DNA from: Paraburkholderia adhaesiva
GTDB taxonomy: Bacteria; Pseudomonadota; Gammaproteobacteria; Burkholderiales; Burkholderiaceae
Direction of reading: 5' to 3'
Assembly (NCBI RefSeq): GCF_021390575.1
Contig: NZ_JAJEJQ010000001.1
Coordinates: forward strand, 310,001 to 374,000
DNA length: 64,000 bases
The notes under the pieces are model-generated. The model had not been told where the DNA came from, did no database searches, and saw nothing but the letters and a program-made list of their open reading frames with translations. Positions 8,399 through 16,970 of the stretch are shown here, in pieces (within the stretch, counting starts at the first letter, position 1; each line of letters opens with the position of its first letter). Made by a program: the position numbers and the translations under genes.

Positions 8399-8417
8399 AG
8401 CGACAGGAGAGAGACAC

Positions 8418-10034
8418 ATGTCTAGCATCGGACACGATGTAGCAGGTCACGGCCACGGTCACGTTCATGGCGACCATGCCCACGAGACACCTCACGGCTG
8501 GCGGCGCTGGCTCTTCGCCACCAACCACAAGGACATCGGAACGCTATATCTGCTGTTCTCGTTCGTCATGTTCCTCTCGGGCGGCGTGATGGCCCTCGCC
8601 ATCCGCATGGAGCTGTTCGAGCCGGGCCTGCAGATCATGCGGCCCGAGTTCTTCAATCAGCTCACCACGATGCACGGTCTCATCATGGTGTTCGGCGCGA
8701 TCATGCCGGCGTTCGTCGGCTTCGCGAACTGGATGGTGCCACTGCAGATCGGCGCGTCGGACATGGCGTTCGCGCGCATGAACAACTTCAGCTTCTGGCT
8801 GCTGCCCGCCGCCGCGTGTCTGCTGGTCGGTTCGTTCTTCTCGCCGGGCGGCGCGACCGCCGCGGGCTGGACGCTCTACGCGCCGCTCTCGACGCAGATG
8901 GGCCCCGGCATGGACTTCGCGATCTTCGCGGTGCACATCATGGGCGCGTCGTCGATCATGGGCAGCATCAACATCATCGTCACGATCCTGAACCTGCGCG
9001 CGCCGGGCATGACGTTCATGAAGATGCCGATGTTCGTGTGGACGTGGCTCATCACCGCGTACCTGCTGATCGCCGTGATGCCGGTGCTCGCGGGTGCAAT
9101 CACGATGCTGCTGTTCGATCGCCACTTCGGCACGAGCTTTTTCAACGCAGCAGGCGGCGGCGATCCCGTGATGTACCAGCACATCTTCTGGTTCTTCGGG
9201 CACCCCGAGGTCTACATCATGATCTTGCCGGCGTTCGGGATCGTCTCGCAGGTCATCCCGGCGTTCTCGCGCAAGCCGCTGTTCGGCTATAGCTCGATGG
9301 TCTACGCGACGTCCTCGATCGCGATTCTCTCGTTCATGGTCTGGGCGCACCACATGTTCGTGACCGGCATGCCGGTCACGGGGCAACTCTTCTTCATGTA
9401 CGCGACGATGCTGATCGCCGTGCCGACTGGCGTGAAGGTGTTCAACTGGATCGCCACGATGTGGCGCGGCTCGCTCAGCTTCGAAACGCCGATGCTGTTC
9501 GCAGTCGGCTTTCTGATCGTGTTCACGTTCGGCGGCCTCTCGGGCCTGATGCTCGCGATGGCGCCGCTCGATATCCAGTATCACGGGACGTATTTCGTCG
9601 TCGCGCACTTCCACTACGTGCTGGTGGCGGGGTCGTTATTCGCGCTATTTTCGGGGTGGTATTACTGGTCTCCAAAGTGGACCGGATGGATGTACAACGA
9701 GACGCGCGGGAAGATCCACTTCTGGTGTTCGCTGATCTTCTTCAACCTGGCATTCCTGCCGATGCACTTCGTCGGGCTCGCTGGCATGCCGCGCCGCTAC
9801 GCGGACTATCCCGCCCAGTTCACCGACTGGAACCAGGTGATTTCGATCGGCGCGTTCGGCTTTGGACTTTCTCAGGTGTACTTCCTGTTCGCCGTGGCGT
9901 TGCCCGCGTATCGCGGCGCTGGCGAACTCGAAAAGGCGCCGGACAAGCCGTGGGACGGTGCGACGGGCCTCGAGTGGACCGTGCCGAGCCCGGCGCCGTT
10001 CCACACCTTCGAAAATCCGCCGACGGTCGAGTGA
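8418..10034 (+). CDS. ctaD: Cytochrome c oxidase subunit I
   Basis: A 538-residue protein with about 12 membrane helices that holds heme a, heme a3 and CuB, the site of oxygen reduction and proton pumping. The His-rich start (GHGHGHVHGDHAHE) is followed by TNHKDIGTLYL. The D-channel/heme motifs and the HPEVYIMILPAFGIVS helix that carries the cross-linked His-Tyr are present, as are WAHHMFVTG and the VAHFHYVL motif that ligates both hemes. ATG 8418 has AGGAGAG upstream; it follows the hairpin-repeat spacer, so expression relative to coxB may be set post-transcriptionally. Confidence 0.97.
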   Translation: MSSIGHDVAGHGHGHVHGDHAHETPHGWRRWLFATNHKDIGTLYLLFSFVMFLSGGVMALAIRMELFEPGLQIMRPEFFNQLTTMHGLIMVFGAIMPAFVGFANWMVPLQIGASDMAFARMNNFSFWLLPAAACLLVGSFFSPGGATAAGWTLYAPLSTQMGPGMDFAIFAVHIMGASSIMGSINIIVTILNLRAPGMTFMKMPMFVWTWLITAYLLIAVMPVLAGAITMLLFDRHFGTSFFNAAGGGDPVMYQHIFWFFGHPEVYIMILPAFGIVSQVIPAFSRKPLFGYSSMVYATSSIAILSFMVWAHHMFVTGMPVTGQLFFMYATMLIAVPTGVKVFNWIATMWRGSLSFETPMLFAVGFLIVFTFGGLSGLMLAMAPLDIQYHGTYFVVAHFHYVLVAGSLFALFSGWYYWSPKWTGWMYNETRGKIHFWCSLIFFNLAFLPMHFVGLAGMPRRYADYPAQFTDWNQVISIGAFGFGLSQVYFLFAVALPAYRGAGELEKAPDKPWDGATGLEWTVPSPAPFHTFENPPTVE

Positions 10035-10150
10035 TTCGTCGATGGTGATTTACGGCTGCGTGCGTGGCGCACGCAGCCAGAAGTCCGAGGCGAATGAACG
10101 TGGCACGATCAGGCAACGCGCCGCGGGCTCCAGTAAAAGGCAACGCACGC

Positions 10151-10291
10151 ATGACCCGGAACTCACAAAAGAGACGAACGCCCGAGCAGATCCGCGCGGG
10201 CAATCTACGACTCGGGCTGATCCTGCTCGCGATCGTCGCCGCCTTTTTTGCGAGCGCCATCGTCAAGCAGGTGTACTTCGGCGCGCCGTGA
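10151..10291 (+). CDS. Cytochrome oxidase small assembly protein
   Basis: A 46-residue protein with a basic N-terminus (SQKRRTPEQIRAGNLR), one membrane helix (about residues 22-40) and a short tail. Proteins of this size and pattern (PEQxRAxNLRLGLIL...) sit between ctaD and ctaG in betaproteobacteria and are annotated as a small oxidase assembly protein; the role is inferred from position. An in-frame ATG at 10094 would add 19 residues and has GAGG close by, so the start is uncertain. Confidence 0.65.
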   Translation: MTRNSQKRRTPEQIRAGNLRLGLILLAIVAAFFASAIVKQVYFGAP

Positions 10292-10336
10292 GCCGGTACG
10301 TTCTGCGAGAAGACTGTTCAAGGAAGGCCGACGACC

Positions 10337-10924
10337 ATGCAGCAAGGGGATAGCGACCGCGCCATCAACCGTTCGATGCTCATCAAGCTCGTCGTCGTGG
10401 CGTGCCTGATGTTCGGTTTTGGCTTCGCGCTGATCCCGATGTATCGCGCGATTTGCCAGATCACCGGCGTCAACAACCTTGTGAAGCGCGACGCCACCGA
10501 GCGCGAGGCGCGCAACACGCAGGTCGACATGACACGCACGGTGTCGGTCGAGTTCGACGCGAACTCGCGCGGGCTTCTCGGCTTCAAGCCGGAGCAAACG
10601 AGCCTCGACGTGCATCCGGGCGCGGTGATGACGGTGATGTACGAGTTGTCGAATCACGAAGGACGCACGGTGAAAGCGCAGGCGATCCCGAGCTACGCGC
10701 CGAAACAGGCGACCGAGTACTTTCACAAGATTGAGTGCTTCTGCTTCACGCAGCAGACGCTGAAGGCGGGCGAGACCCGGCGCATGCCGGTGGTGTTCGT
10801 GATCGATCCGAAATTGCCGAAGGACGTGAAGACGATCACGCTGTCGTACACGTTCTTCGAAATGAACACGCCCACCGCGGCAAACACACCGCCGCTGGCG
10901 CAGACTGCCGGCGCCGGCACGTAA
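10337..10924 (+). CDS. ctaG: Cytochrome c oxidase assembly protein CtaG (Cox11)
   Basis: A 195-residue Cox11 family copper chaperone that delivers copper to the CuB site of subunit I. One N-terminal membrane helix (about residues 15-35) is followed by the conserved PMYRAICQITG and a periplasmic immunoglobulin-like domain. The copper-binding CFCF motif is seen in KIECFCFTQQTLKAGE. The position between ctaD and ctaE is standard. Confidence 0.95.
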   Translation: MQQGDSDRAINRSMLIKLVVVACLMFGFGFALIPMYRAICQITGVNNLVKRDATEREARNTQVDMTRTVSVEFDANSRGLLGFKPEQTSLDVHPGAVMTVMYELSNHEGRTVKAQAIPSYAPKQATEYFHKIECFCFTQQTLKAGETRRMPVVFVIDPKLPKDVKTITLSYTFFEMNTPTAANTPPLAQTAGAGT

Positions 10925-10976
10925 GGCGGAGCGGTTAAGGGCAGGACGCAACAAGGCGCACGGAGACCTGACGCCC

Positions 10977-11204
10977 ATGAACGGCGGCACGAACGGTGAA
11001 GGCGGGGCAGCAAAGAAAACGAAGGGCGGCGTGCTGCAGCTCGCCAAGGCGGTCGCGTGGTCGTTTCTCGGCGTGCGCAAGCGCGCCGACCTCGAGTCCG
11101 ATGCGGCGCACCTGCATCCCGCGGCACTGATCGTCGCGGGGCTGGTGGGCGCAGCGCTCTTTATCGGCGTGCTGCTTCTGATCGTGCATGCCGTCGTGAG
11201 GTAG
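10977..11204 (+). CDS. DUF2970 family small membrane protein
   Basis: A 75-residue protein with a charged N-terminus, the family motif LQLAKAVAWSFLGVRKRADLESDAA and one C-terminal membrane helix (about residues 50-72). DUF2970 proteins are found in betaproteobacterial cox loci between ctaG and ctaE; their role is unknown. Co-transcription with its neighbours is likely given gaps of 52 and 81 bases. Confidence 0.8.
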   Translation: MNGGTNGEGGAAKKTKGGVLQLAKAVAWSFLGVRKRADLESDAAHLHPAALIVAGLVGAALFIGVLLLIVHAVVR

Positions 11205-11285
11205 CACGCAGCAACAACGAACGAGCAATAACGAAGACAGGTAGCCGGAACACAACCGGCGCAACTGGAAACTGGAGAATCAGGC

Positions 11286-12143
11286 ATGAGCGGCCAAAAC
11301 GACAGCCCGTACTACTTCGTTCCGCACCCGTCGCGGCATCCGATCAGCGCGTCCATTGGATTGCTCGTCATGCTCGGGTCGCTCGCTTCGTGGATCAACG
11401 GCCAGTCGTGGGGGCCGATCGGGGTCGCGGCGGGCCTGCTCTGGGTGCTCTTCACGCTCTGGCACTGGTTCGGCGACGCGATCGCCGAATCGGAAGGCGG
11501 CATGTACGGCAAGCGTGTCGATACGTCGTATCGCTGGAGCATGAGCTGGTTCATCTTCTCCGAGGTGATGTTCTTCGCCGCGTTCTTCGGCGCGCTCTTC
11601 TACGCCCGTGCGATCGCGCTGCATCAGCTCGGTAGCCTCGACTACAAGCTGATCTGGCCGGACTTCTCGGCGGTGTGGCCGAACCAGGGACCGGCCGAAC
11701 TCGTTCCGCACTTCCGCTCGATGACGCCGTGGCCCGTGCCGACGATCAACACCGCGCTGCTGCTCTCATCGGGCGCGACGCTCACCGTTTCGCACCACGC
11801 GCTGCGCGAGAACCATCGCCGGAAGGCCATCGCCTGGCTTGCCGCGACGATCGTGCTGGGATTCACCTTCCTCTGCCTTCAGGCGTTCGAGTACATCCAC
11901 GCGTACAACGAACTGAACCTCACGCTCGCCTCGGGCGTGTACGGCTCGACGTTCTTCCTGCTGACCGGTTTCCACGGGTTCCACGTGTTCCTCGGCGGTA
12001 CGATGCTCACTGTGGTGATGGTGCGTTTGATCCGCGGCCACTTCACCCCCGATCATCACTTTGCGTTCGAAGGCGCGGCGTGGTACTGGCACTTCGTCGA
12101 TGTGGTGTGGCTCGGCCTTTACGTCGTCGTGTACTGGCTGTGA
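11286..12143 (+). CDS. ctaE: Cytochrome c oxidase subunit III
   Basis: A 285-residue protein with seven predicted membrane helices, the normal size for bacterial subunit III. Family segments include YYFVPHPSRHPISASIGL at the start, WSMSWFIFSEVMFFAAFFGALFYAR, and the closing FEGAAWYWHFVDVVWLGLYVVVYW. Subunit III stabilises subunit I and its proton uptake. ATG 11286 has a GGAGAATC ribosome site. A terminator follows at 12188. Confidence 0.97.
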   Translation: MSGQNDSPYYFVPHPSRHPISASIGLLVMLGSLASWINGQSWGPIGVAAGLLWVLFTLWHWFGDAIAESEGGMYGKRVDTSYRWSMSWFIFSEVMFFAAFFGALFYARAIALHQLGSLDYKLIWPDFSAVWPNQGPAELVPHFRSMTPWPVPTINTALLLSSGATLTVSHHALRENHRRKAIAWLAATIVLGFTFLCLQAFEYIHAYNELNLTLASGVYGSTFFLLTGFHGFHVFLGGTMLTVVMVRLIRGHFTPDHHFAFEGAAWYWHFVDVVWLGLYVVVYWL

Positions 12144-12187
12144 GTGCTGCGCGAAGCAGAAAAAGAGAGGAAAGCTGATTGAAGCGG

Positions 12188-12226
12188 AAGCGCCTCGGCC
12201 GGATTCGCTGGCGAGGCGCTTTGTTC
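12188..12226 (+). terminator. Intrinsic terminator after ctaE
   Basis: AAGCGCCTCG (12188-12197) pairs with CGAGGCGCTT (12212-12221), followed by TTGTTC. It would end the coxB-ctaE transcript. Confidence 0.65.
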
Positions 12227-12266
12227 GTGCGCGACGCGCGCCTGTGCTCCGCGCGGCCCTGATGGT

Positions 12267-12291
12267 CCATACGGCCCTAACGGCCGTATGG
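12267..12291. repeat. Perfect 10-bp inverted repeat over the stop codon of the twin-TM gene
   Basis: CCATACGGCC (12267-12276) and GGCCGTATGG (12282-12291) flank a 5-base loop that holds the minus-strand stop codon of the gene at 12277-12528. Neither side has a T-run, so it is a stable 3' hairpin rather than a classic terminator. Confidence 0.6.
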
Positions 12292-12528
12292 AATGCCGGT
12301 GGACTGGATCCACCCCATCCAGTGTGCGAACAGGATGAAGAGGAAGAGCGAGATGGAGAGCCCGACGCGGGTCGCAAGCGACCAGACCATGCGTTTGGTT
12401 CGGCCACGATCGTGCATCATGAAATACAGCGCGGCGATTAAACTCGCGATGATCAGAGCGAATGCGATGGGAACGAGGATGTGCATGAAGTTCACGGTAT
12501 CGGGCATGCCTGAAAATGCTTGTCTCAT
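12277..12528 (-). CDS. Twin transmembrane (DUF2909-like) protein
   Basis: A protein of up to 83 residues with two membrane helices (HILVPIAFALIIASLIAALYF and VGLSISLFLFILFAHWMG) joined by a short basic loop HDRGRTKRMVW. This is the pattern of the DUF2909 family that lies opposite to the cox genes in betaproteobacteria. Function unknown. No clear ribosome site marks the start; ATGs at 12528, 12507 and 12486 are all possible and the last still covers both helices. It is convergent with ctaE and divergent from surf1. Confidence 0.65.
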   Translation of the reverse strand: MRQAFSGMPDTVNFMHILVPIAFALIIASLIAALYFMMHDRGRTKRMVWSLATRVGLSISLFLFILFAHWMGWIQSTGIPYGR

Positions 12529-12591
12529 TATGTCACCGTGCGTCGGCGCGCGGGGACCGATCGCGGGTTTGCACTGCATCGGACGTGCCCG

Positions 12592-13332
12592 ATGAAGATC
12601 CGTCTGGTTCCGGCCCTGCTGCTTCTCGTCGTGATGGCCGTGACGATTCGGCTCGGCTTCTGGCAGCGCGAGCGTGCGCATCAGAAGGAAGCGCTGCAGG
12701 CGCAGATCGAGCGCTTCGAATCGGCGCCGCCACAGGTCGTGGGTGCGGCGACGCTGCCGCTCAAGGACGTCGAATTCCACCGCGTTCGAGCTACCGGCAC
12801 CTTCATGCCCGATCTCGTCGTGTACCTGGACAATCGGCCGTATAACGACCAGCCGGGCTTTTACGTCGTGATGCCGCTCAGGCTGGACGGCGGAGGCTAT
12901 GTCCTCGTGAATCGGGGCTGGCTTCCGCGCAATTTCGCCGAGCGCACCGAGATCGCGCCCTACAACACGCCCGACGGCATCGTCACGGTAGAGGGCATCG
13001 CGCGCGCAGACGCCACGCGTGTGCTGGAACTGGGTGCGGGCGGCTCTGCACCGCGCGAAAAGATACGGCAGAATGTCGCGGTTGCGTCTTTTGCGACGGA
13101 AACCGGACTGCCGCTACAGCCGTTCGTGATCCAGCAGACCGGCCTGCTGCCGGCGGCGAAAGACGGTCTTGTGCGCGACTGGCCCCAGCCAGTAACCGAT
13201 GTCGACCGCAACTATGGCTACATGTTCCAGTGGTGGGGCATGGCTGCTGCGGCGCTCGGATTCGGACTTTATGCCGCACGCCACGCTGCGACAAAAACGC
13301 GCGGCGCTGATCATTCCCCCAAGGACGCCTGA
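12592..13332 (+). CDS. SURF1 family cytochrome oxidase assembly protein
   Basis: A 246-residue protein with membrane helices at both ends (about residues 5-23 and 205-228) and a periplasmic domain between, the SURF1 topology. Family motifs are LGFWQRERAHQKEAL near the start, NRGWLPRN in the middle and NYGYMFQWWGMAAAALG at the C-terminal helix. SURF1 helps heme a insertion into subunit I. The ATG at 12592 matches the family start; an in-frame ATG at 12520 would overlap the divergent gene. Confidence 0.9.
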   Translation: MKIRLVPALLLLVVMAVTIRLGFWQRERAHQKEALQAQIERFESAPPQVVGAATLPLKDVEFHRVRATGTFMPDLVVYLDNRPYNDQPGFYVVMPLRLDGGGYVLVNRGWLPRNFAERTEIAPYNTPDGIVTVEGIARADATRVLELGAGGSAPREKIRQNVAVASFATETGLPLQPFVIQQTGLLPAAKDGLVRDWPQPVTDVDRNYGYMFQWWGMAAAALGFGLYAARHAATKTRGADHSPKDA

Positions 13333-13448
13333 TGATCCGTCAGAATGGCGGACGCGCGTAATCCGGAATAAACGGTGCATGAAGTGGGAATCCCTCAGGC
13401 ATTCGCGCTGCCTGCGTAGCGCATCACGGAGAGAAAGAGGTTCGAGCT

Positions 13449-14126
13449 GTGTCCACGCAAACACCCCGTTCGACCCATGCCGGACGCGACGCGGCGCCCG
13501 CGGGCGCGTCGCCTTCGTCGGCGCAGCCCGGCGGCCGCCCGAAGGGTTCGTGGCAGCGAGGCCGCTGGACGTTGCTCGCGATCGCGCTCATTTGCGCGGC
13601 GCCCATCGCGCTGTCGTACTTCACGTATTACGTGATCAAGCCGAAGGGCGGCACGACGAGCTACGGTGAACTCGTTGCGCCGCAGCGCCCGATCCCCGAG
13701 TCGCTGATGGTGACCGGCGATGACGGCCATACGGTCCCGCTCGCGTCGCTGAAGGGGCGCTGGTTGATGATTTCGGTGGACGGCGGTGCGTGCGGCGACG
13801 CGTGCGCGACGAAGCTCTACTTCATGCGTCAGGTGCGCGCGTCGCAGGGTGTCGAGCGTGAGCGGATCGTGACGGTCTGGTTGCGTACCGATGGCGCGAG
13901 CGTTTCAGATGTGCTGAAGACCGTCTACCCGGACACGCGCATGCTGCGTGCCGATCCGGCGGCGCTGGCGCTCTGGTTCCCCGCGACGGACGCAACGAAA
14001 GACACCGATCACATTTATCTAGTCGATCCGAACGGCAACCTGATGATGCGTTTCCCTGCACACGCGGACCCGTCGAAGATCAACAGCGATGTGACGAAAC
14101 TGCTCAAGTGGTCGCGCATCGGTTGA
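13449..14126 (+). CDS. Membrane-anchored Sco-like thioredoxin-fold protein
   Basis: A 225-residue protein with a long basic, Pro/Ala-rich N-terminus, one membrane helix (about residues 40-62) and a periplasmic thioredoxin-like domain. It has CGDAC (Cys115 and Cys119), the CxxxC spacing of Sco copper chaperones, and a DH pair (His188) at the place where Sco proteins have their third copper ligand. It lies between surf1 and ctaA, so a role in copper delivery or CuA cysteine reduction is inferred. The overall sequence differs from classical SCO1 at 16201. The start is GTG with GAGG 8-9 bases upstream. Confidence 0.75.
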   Translation: MSTQTPRSTHAGRDAAPAGASPSSAQPGGRPKGSWQRGRWTLLAIALICAAPIALSYFTYYVIKPKGGTTSYGELVAPQRPIPESLMVTGDDGHTVPLASLKGRWLMISVDGGACGDACATKLYFMRQVRASQGVERERIVTVWLRTDGASVSDVLKTVYPDTRMLRADPAALALWFPATDATKDTDHIYLVDPNGNLMMRFPAHADPSKINSDVTKLLKWSRIG

Positions 14127-14163
14127 TGTGCGACGCAAGAATTCACAAGTAGGAAGGTAAGGG

Positions 14164-15273
14164 ATGTTTGTACTGGAACTGGGCCTGATCGGACTGTGCA
14201 TCGCGCTGCTGCCGCTGTCCTGGGTGTGGGTGAAGGCCGACGACAACAAGTTCCGCAAGCTCGTCTGGGTAACGACGTTCATGACACTCGACCTCGTGAT
14301 GTTTGGCGGATTCACGCGGCTCACCGACTCGGGCCTCGGCTGCCCGGACTGGCCGGGCTGCTACGGCACGTCGTCGCCGTTCATCGCGCACGCGCAGATC
14401 GCCGCCGCCAATGCGTTGATGCCCACGGGTCCCGTCAGCCTGACGAAGGCGTGGATCGAGATGATCCACCGCTACTTTGCGATGGCGATCGGCGTGCTGA
14501 TCATCGCGCAGACCGCGATCGCGTGGCGCGCACGCATCAAGCGTCTGCCGTTGCACGTCTCGCCGTGGTGGCCGACCGCACTGCTCGGGCTGATCGTCGT
14601 GCAGGGGATCTTCGGCGCGTGGACCGTCACGATGAAGCTGCAGCCGATCATCGTCACGACGCACCTGATGCTCGGGCTTGCGCTGCTTGGCACGCTCGGC
14701 TGGCTCGCGGCGCGTATCACGCCGCTACCTGCTTACGAACCGGAGGCGGGGCGCTGGCGCGTGGCCGCGCTCGCGGCGCTCGCGCTGCTGGTGTTCCAGA
14801 TCGCGCTGGGCGGCTGGGTGAGTACGAACTACGCCGTGCTCGCCTGCACCGACTTCCCGACCTGCAACGGCGCGTGGATTCCGCCGATGGACTTCCGTCA
14901 CGGTTTCCATCTGTGGCGCGCGCTCGGCATGGATGCCAACGGCGATGTCATCACCCAGGATGCGCTCGTCGCGATCCACTGGACGCACCGCACGTTTGCG
15001 CTCGTGGTCATCGCCTATCTGGTATGGTTCGCCCTTAAATTGCGGCGCTTCGAGTCGTTGCGACGTCCCGCAAATGGGGTTCTGATCGTCATTTTGATCC
15101 AGTTCCTCACGGGACTTTCGAACATCGTTTTGCAGTGGCCGCTGGCCATTGCCGTCGCGCATAACGGAGGAGCCGCGATCCTGCTGCTTTTCGTCGTCAT
15201 GCTAAACTTTCGAATTGCCTATAGTCGCCCCGGCCGCGCCGTTATCCCTGCGCGCGACACCGCGCCGGCTTGA
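14164..15273 (+). CDS. ctaA: Heme A synthase (COX15/CtaA)
   Basis: A 369-residue membrane protein with about eight helices that oxidises heme O to heme A. Conserved family segments are [22 protein letters not shown] with the paired cysteines, [33 protein letters not shown] and the second-half [10 protein letters not shown]; these histidines bind heme. It starts 37 bases after the Sco-like gene and is followed 10 bases later by ctaB, in one operon. Confidence 0.95.
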   Translation: MFVLELGLIGLCIALLPLSWVWVKADDNKFRKLVWVTTFMTLDLVMFGGFTRLTDSGLGCPDWPGCYGTSSPFIAHAQIAAANALMPTGPVSLTKAWIEMIHRYFAMAIGVLIIAQTAIAWRARIKRLPLHVSPWWPTALLGLIVVQGIFGAWTVTMKLQPIIVTTHLMLGLALLGTLGWLAARITPLPAYEPEAGRWRVAALAALALLVFQIALGGWVSTNYAVLACTDFPTCNGAWIPPMDFRHGFHLWRALGMDANGDVITQDALVAIHWTHRTFALVVIAYLVWFALKLRRFESLRRPANGVLIVILIQFLTGLSNIVLQWPLAIAVAHNGGAAILLLFVVMLNFRIAYSRPGRAVIPARDTAPA

Positions 15274-15283
15274 TCCGCCCCCT

Positions 15284-16189
15284 ATGGAAAGCACAACTCT
15301 CCCCCACTCGCCGGGCAGCCGGATTTCCCAGTACGTCGCGCTCACGAAGCCGCGCGTCACCCAGCTGGCCGTGTTCTGTGCCGTGATCGGCATGTTCCTC
15401 GCCGTGCCGGGTATGGTGCCCTTGCGGGTGCTGATCGGCGGCACCATCGGCATCTGGCTCACGTCCGGCGCCGCGTTTGCCATCAACTGCCTCGTTGAAC
15501 AGAAAGTCGATGCAAAGATGCGCCGCACTTCCTGGCGCCCGTCGGCGCGCGGCGAGATCTCCAGCAAGCAGATCCTGCTGTTCTCGGCCGTGATCGGCGG
15601 CATCGGCATGTGGACGCTTTACACGTTCACCAATGCGCTCACGATGTGGCTCACCGTCGGCACGTTCATCGGCTACGCGATCATCTATACGCTGCTGCTC
15701 AAACCCGCCACGCCGCAGAACATCGTGATCGGCGGCGCTTCGGGCGCCATGCCGCCCGCGCTCGGCTGGGCGGCCGTCACCGGTCACGTGCCCGGCGATG
15801 CGTGGATTCTCGTGCTGATCATCTTCGTGTGGACGCCGCCGCACTTCTGGTCGCTCGCGCTCTACCGCCGCAAGGACTACGAAAACGCGGGCCTGCCGAT
15901 GCTGCCGAACACGCACGGCGAAGCCTATACGCGCCTGCACATCCTGCTCTACACGGTGATCCTGTTCGTGGTCACGCTCATGCCGTTCATCTCGGGCATG
16001 AGCGGTGTCCTCTATCTCACCGCTGCGGTGTTGCTCGGTGCAGTGTTCCTCGCCTACGCGTGGAAGATCTACCGTGAGTATTCGGACATGCTCGCACGCA
16101 AGACCTTCCGCTACTCGATCGTTTATCTCTCGCTGCTGTTTGCGGCGCTGCTCGTCGATCACTACGTTCACGCCCTGATCGGGGCATAG
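15284..16189 (+). CDS. ctaB: Protoheme IX farnesyltransferase (heme O synthase)
   Basis: A 301-residue UbiA-superfamily prenyltransferase with about nine membrane helices that converts heme B to heme O, the step before CtaA. The Asp-rich substrate motifs appear as [19 protein letters not shown] and, on the second side, [15 protein letters not shown]. The ATG at 15284 gives [24 protein letters not shown], the usual start; the frame is open farther upstream but overlaps ctaA. Confidence 0.95.
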   Translation: MESTTLPHSPGSRISQYVALTKPRVTQLAVFCAVIGMFLAVPGMVPLRVLIGGTIGIWLTSGAAFAINCLVEQKVDAKMRRTSWRPSARGEISSKQILLFSAVIGGIGMWTLYTFTNALTMWLTVGTFIGYAIIYTLLLKPATPQNIVIGGASGAMPPALGWAAVTGHVPGDAWILVLIIFVWTPPHFWSLALYRRKDYENAGLPMLPNTHGEAYTRLHILLYTVILFVVTLMPFISGMSGVLYLTAAVLLGAVFLAYAWKIYREYSDMLARKTFRYSIVYLSLLFAALLVDHYVHALIGA

Positions 16190-16200
16190 CAACAAGGCCC

Positions 16201-16827
16201 ATGACCCGTCAATCGCTCGCGCGCTTCGGGCGCACCACGTTCGTTGCGCTCGCCACGGCCTGCGCCCTCGGCGGCGCCGCACTGGTTGCAGGCTGCGGCC
16301 AGCAGCCGCCGTCGTTCTCGAATCTCGACATCACCGGCAACACGCAGTTCGGCAAGGACTTCTCGTTGCCGGACTCGAACGGCGCGATGCGCTCGCTCGC
16401 CGACTACAAGGGCAAGGTCGTGGTGATGCTCTTCGGCTATACGCATTGCCCGGACGTTTGCCCAACCACGCTGGCCGAGATTTCGCAGGCGCTCCAGCAA
16501 CTGGGGCCGGACGCCGCGAAGCGCGTCCAGGTGCTGTTCGTGTCCGTCGATCCGCAGCGCGACACACCGCAGATCCTCGGCCAGTACGTAACCGCGTTCA
16601 ATCCGTCGTTCGCCGCGCTGCGCCCCGACGACGCCCAGCTCAAGCAGGTCGCGAAGGACTTCCGCGTCTACTACGCCAAGGTGCCGGGCAACGCTCCCGA
16701 CAACTACACGATGGATCACACGGCCGCGAGCTACGTGTTCGACACGACCGGCAAGCTGCGGCTCTTCGCCCGTGACGGGCAGGGCGCGACCCCGTGGGTC
16801 CACGACCTGAAGCTGCTGCTCGACTGA
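16201..16827 (+). CDS. SCO1/SenC family copper-binding lipoprotein
   Basis: A 208-residue protein with a lipoprotein-type signal (VAGC, Cys32) and a thioredoxin-fold SCO domain. Copper ligands are Cys83 and Cys87 in CPDVC and His173 in MDHTAASYVFD, all in the classical positions. SCO proteins prepare the CuA site of subunit II. It is 11 bases after ctaB and is the last gene of the oxidase cluster, followed by a terminator. Confidence 0.93.
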   Translation: MTRQSLARFGRTTFVALATACALGGAALVAGCGQQPPSFSNLDITGNTQFGKDFSLPDSNGAMRSLADYKGKVVVMLFGYTHCPDVCPTTLAEISQALQQLGPDAAKRVQVLFVSVDPQRDTPQILGQYVTAFNPSFAALRPDDAQLKQVAKDFRVYYAKVPGNAPDNYTMDHTAASYVFDTTGKLRLFARDGQGATPWVHDLKLLLD

Positions 16828-16835
16828 GCACGCGC

Positions 16836-16858
16836 ACGCATACCGGTATGCGTTTTTC
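16836..16858 (+). terminator. Terminator after the SCO gene
   Basis: A perfect 18-bp palindrome ACGCATACCGGTATGCGT (16836-16853) is followed by TTTTCGT. As RNA it folds into a hairpin with a small loop and would end the ctaA-ctaB-sco transcript. Confidence 0.65.
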
Positions 16859-16925
16859 GTATTTCGCTTAATAGCGGGTCTGTGAGACCATTCATCCCCT
16901 CCGGCGGGTGGCACACGATGCCGCC

Positions 16926-16942
16926 CGATATCCGCGATATCG
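16926..16942 (+). promoter_or_regulatory. Inverted repeat before metQ
   Basis: CGATATC (16926-16932) and GATATCG (16936-16942), spaced by 3 bases, end 28 bases before the metQ ATG. It may be an operator or a 5'-UTR hairpin. I see no known methionine riboswitch in the 140-bp leader. Confidence 0.35.
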
Positions 16943-16970
16943 AAGAAAATCCAGCAGGAACATCACCTCC

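Noticed and set aside
15242..16282. 346-codon minus-strand frame antisense to ctaB
   Set aside because: Same antisense shadow effect; no domain.
16854..16970. SAM or methionine riboswitch before metQ
   Set aside because: The 117-bp leader lacks the conserved cores of known SAM riboswitches; only a short inverted repeat is present.
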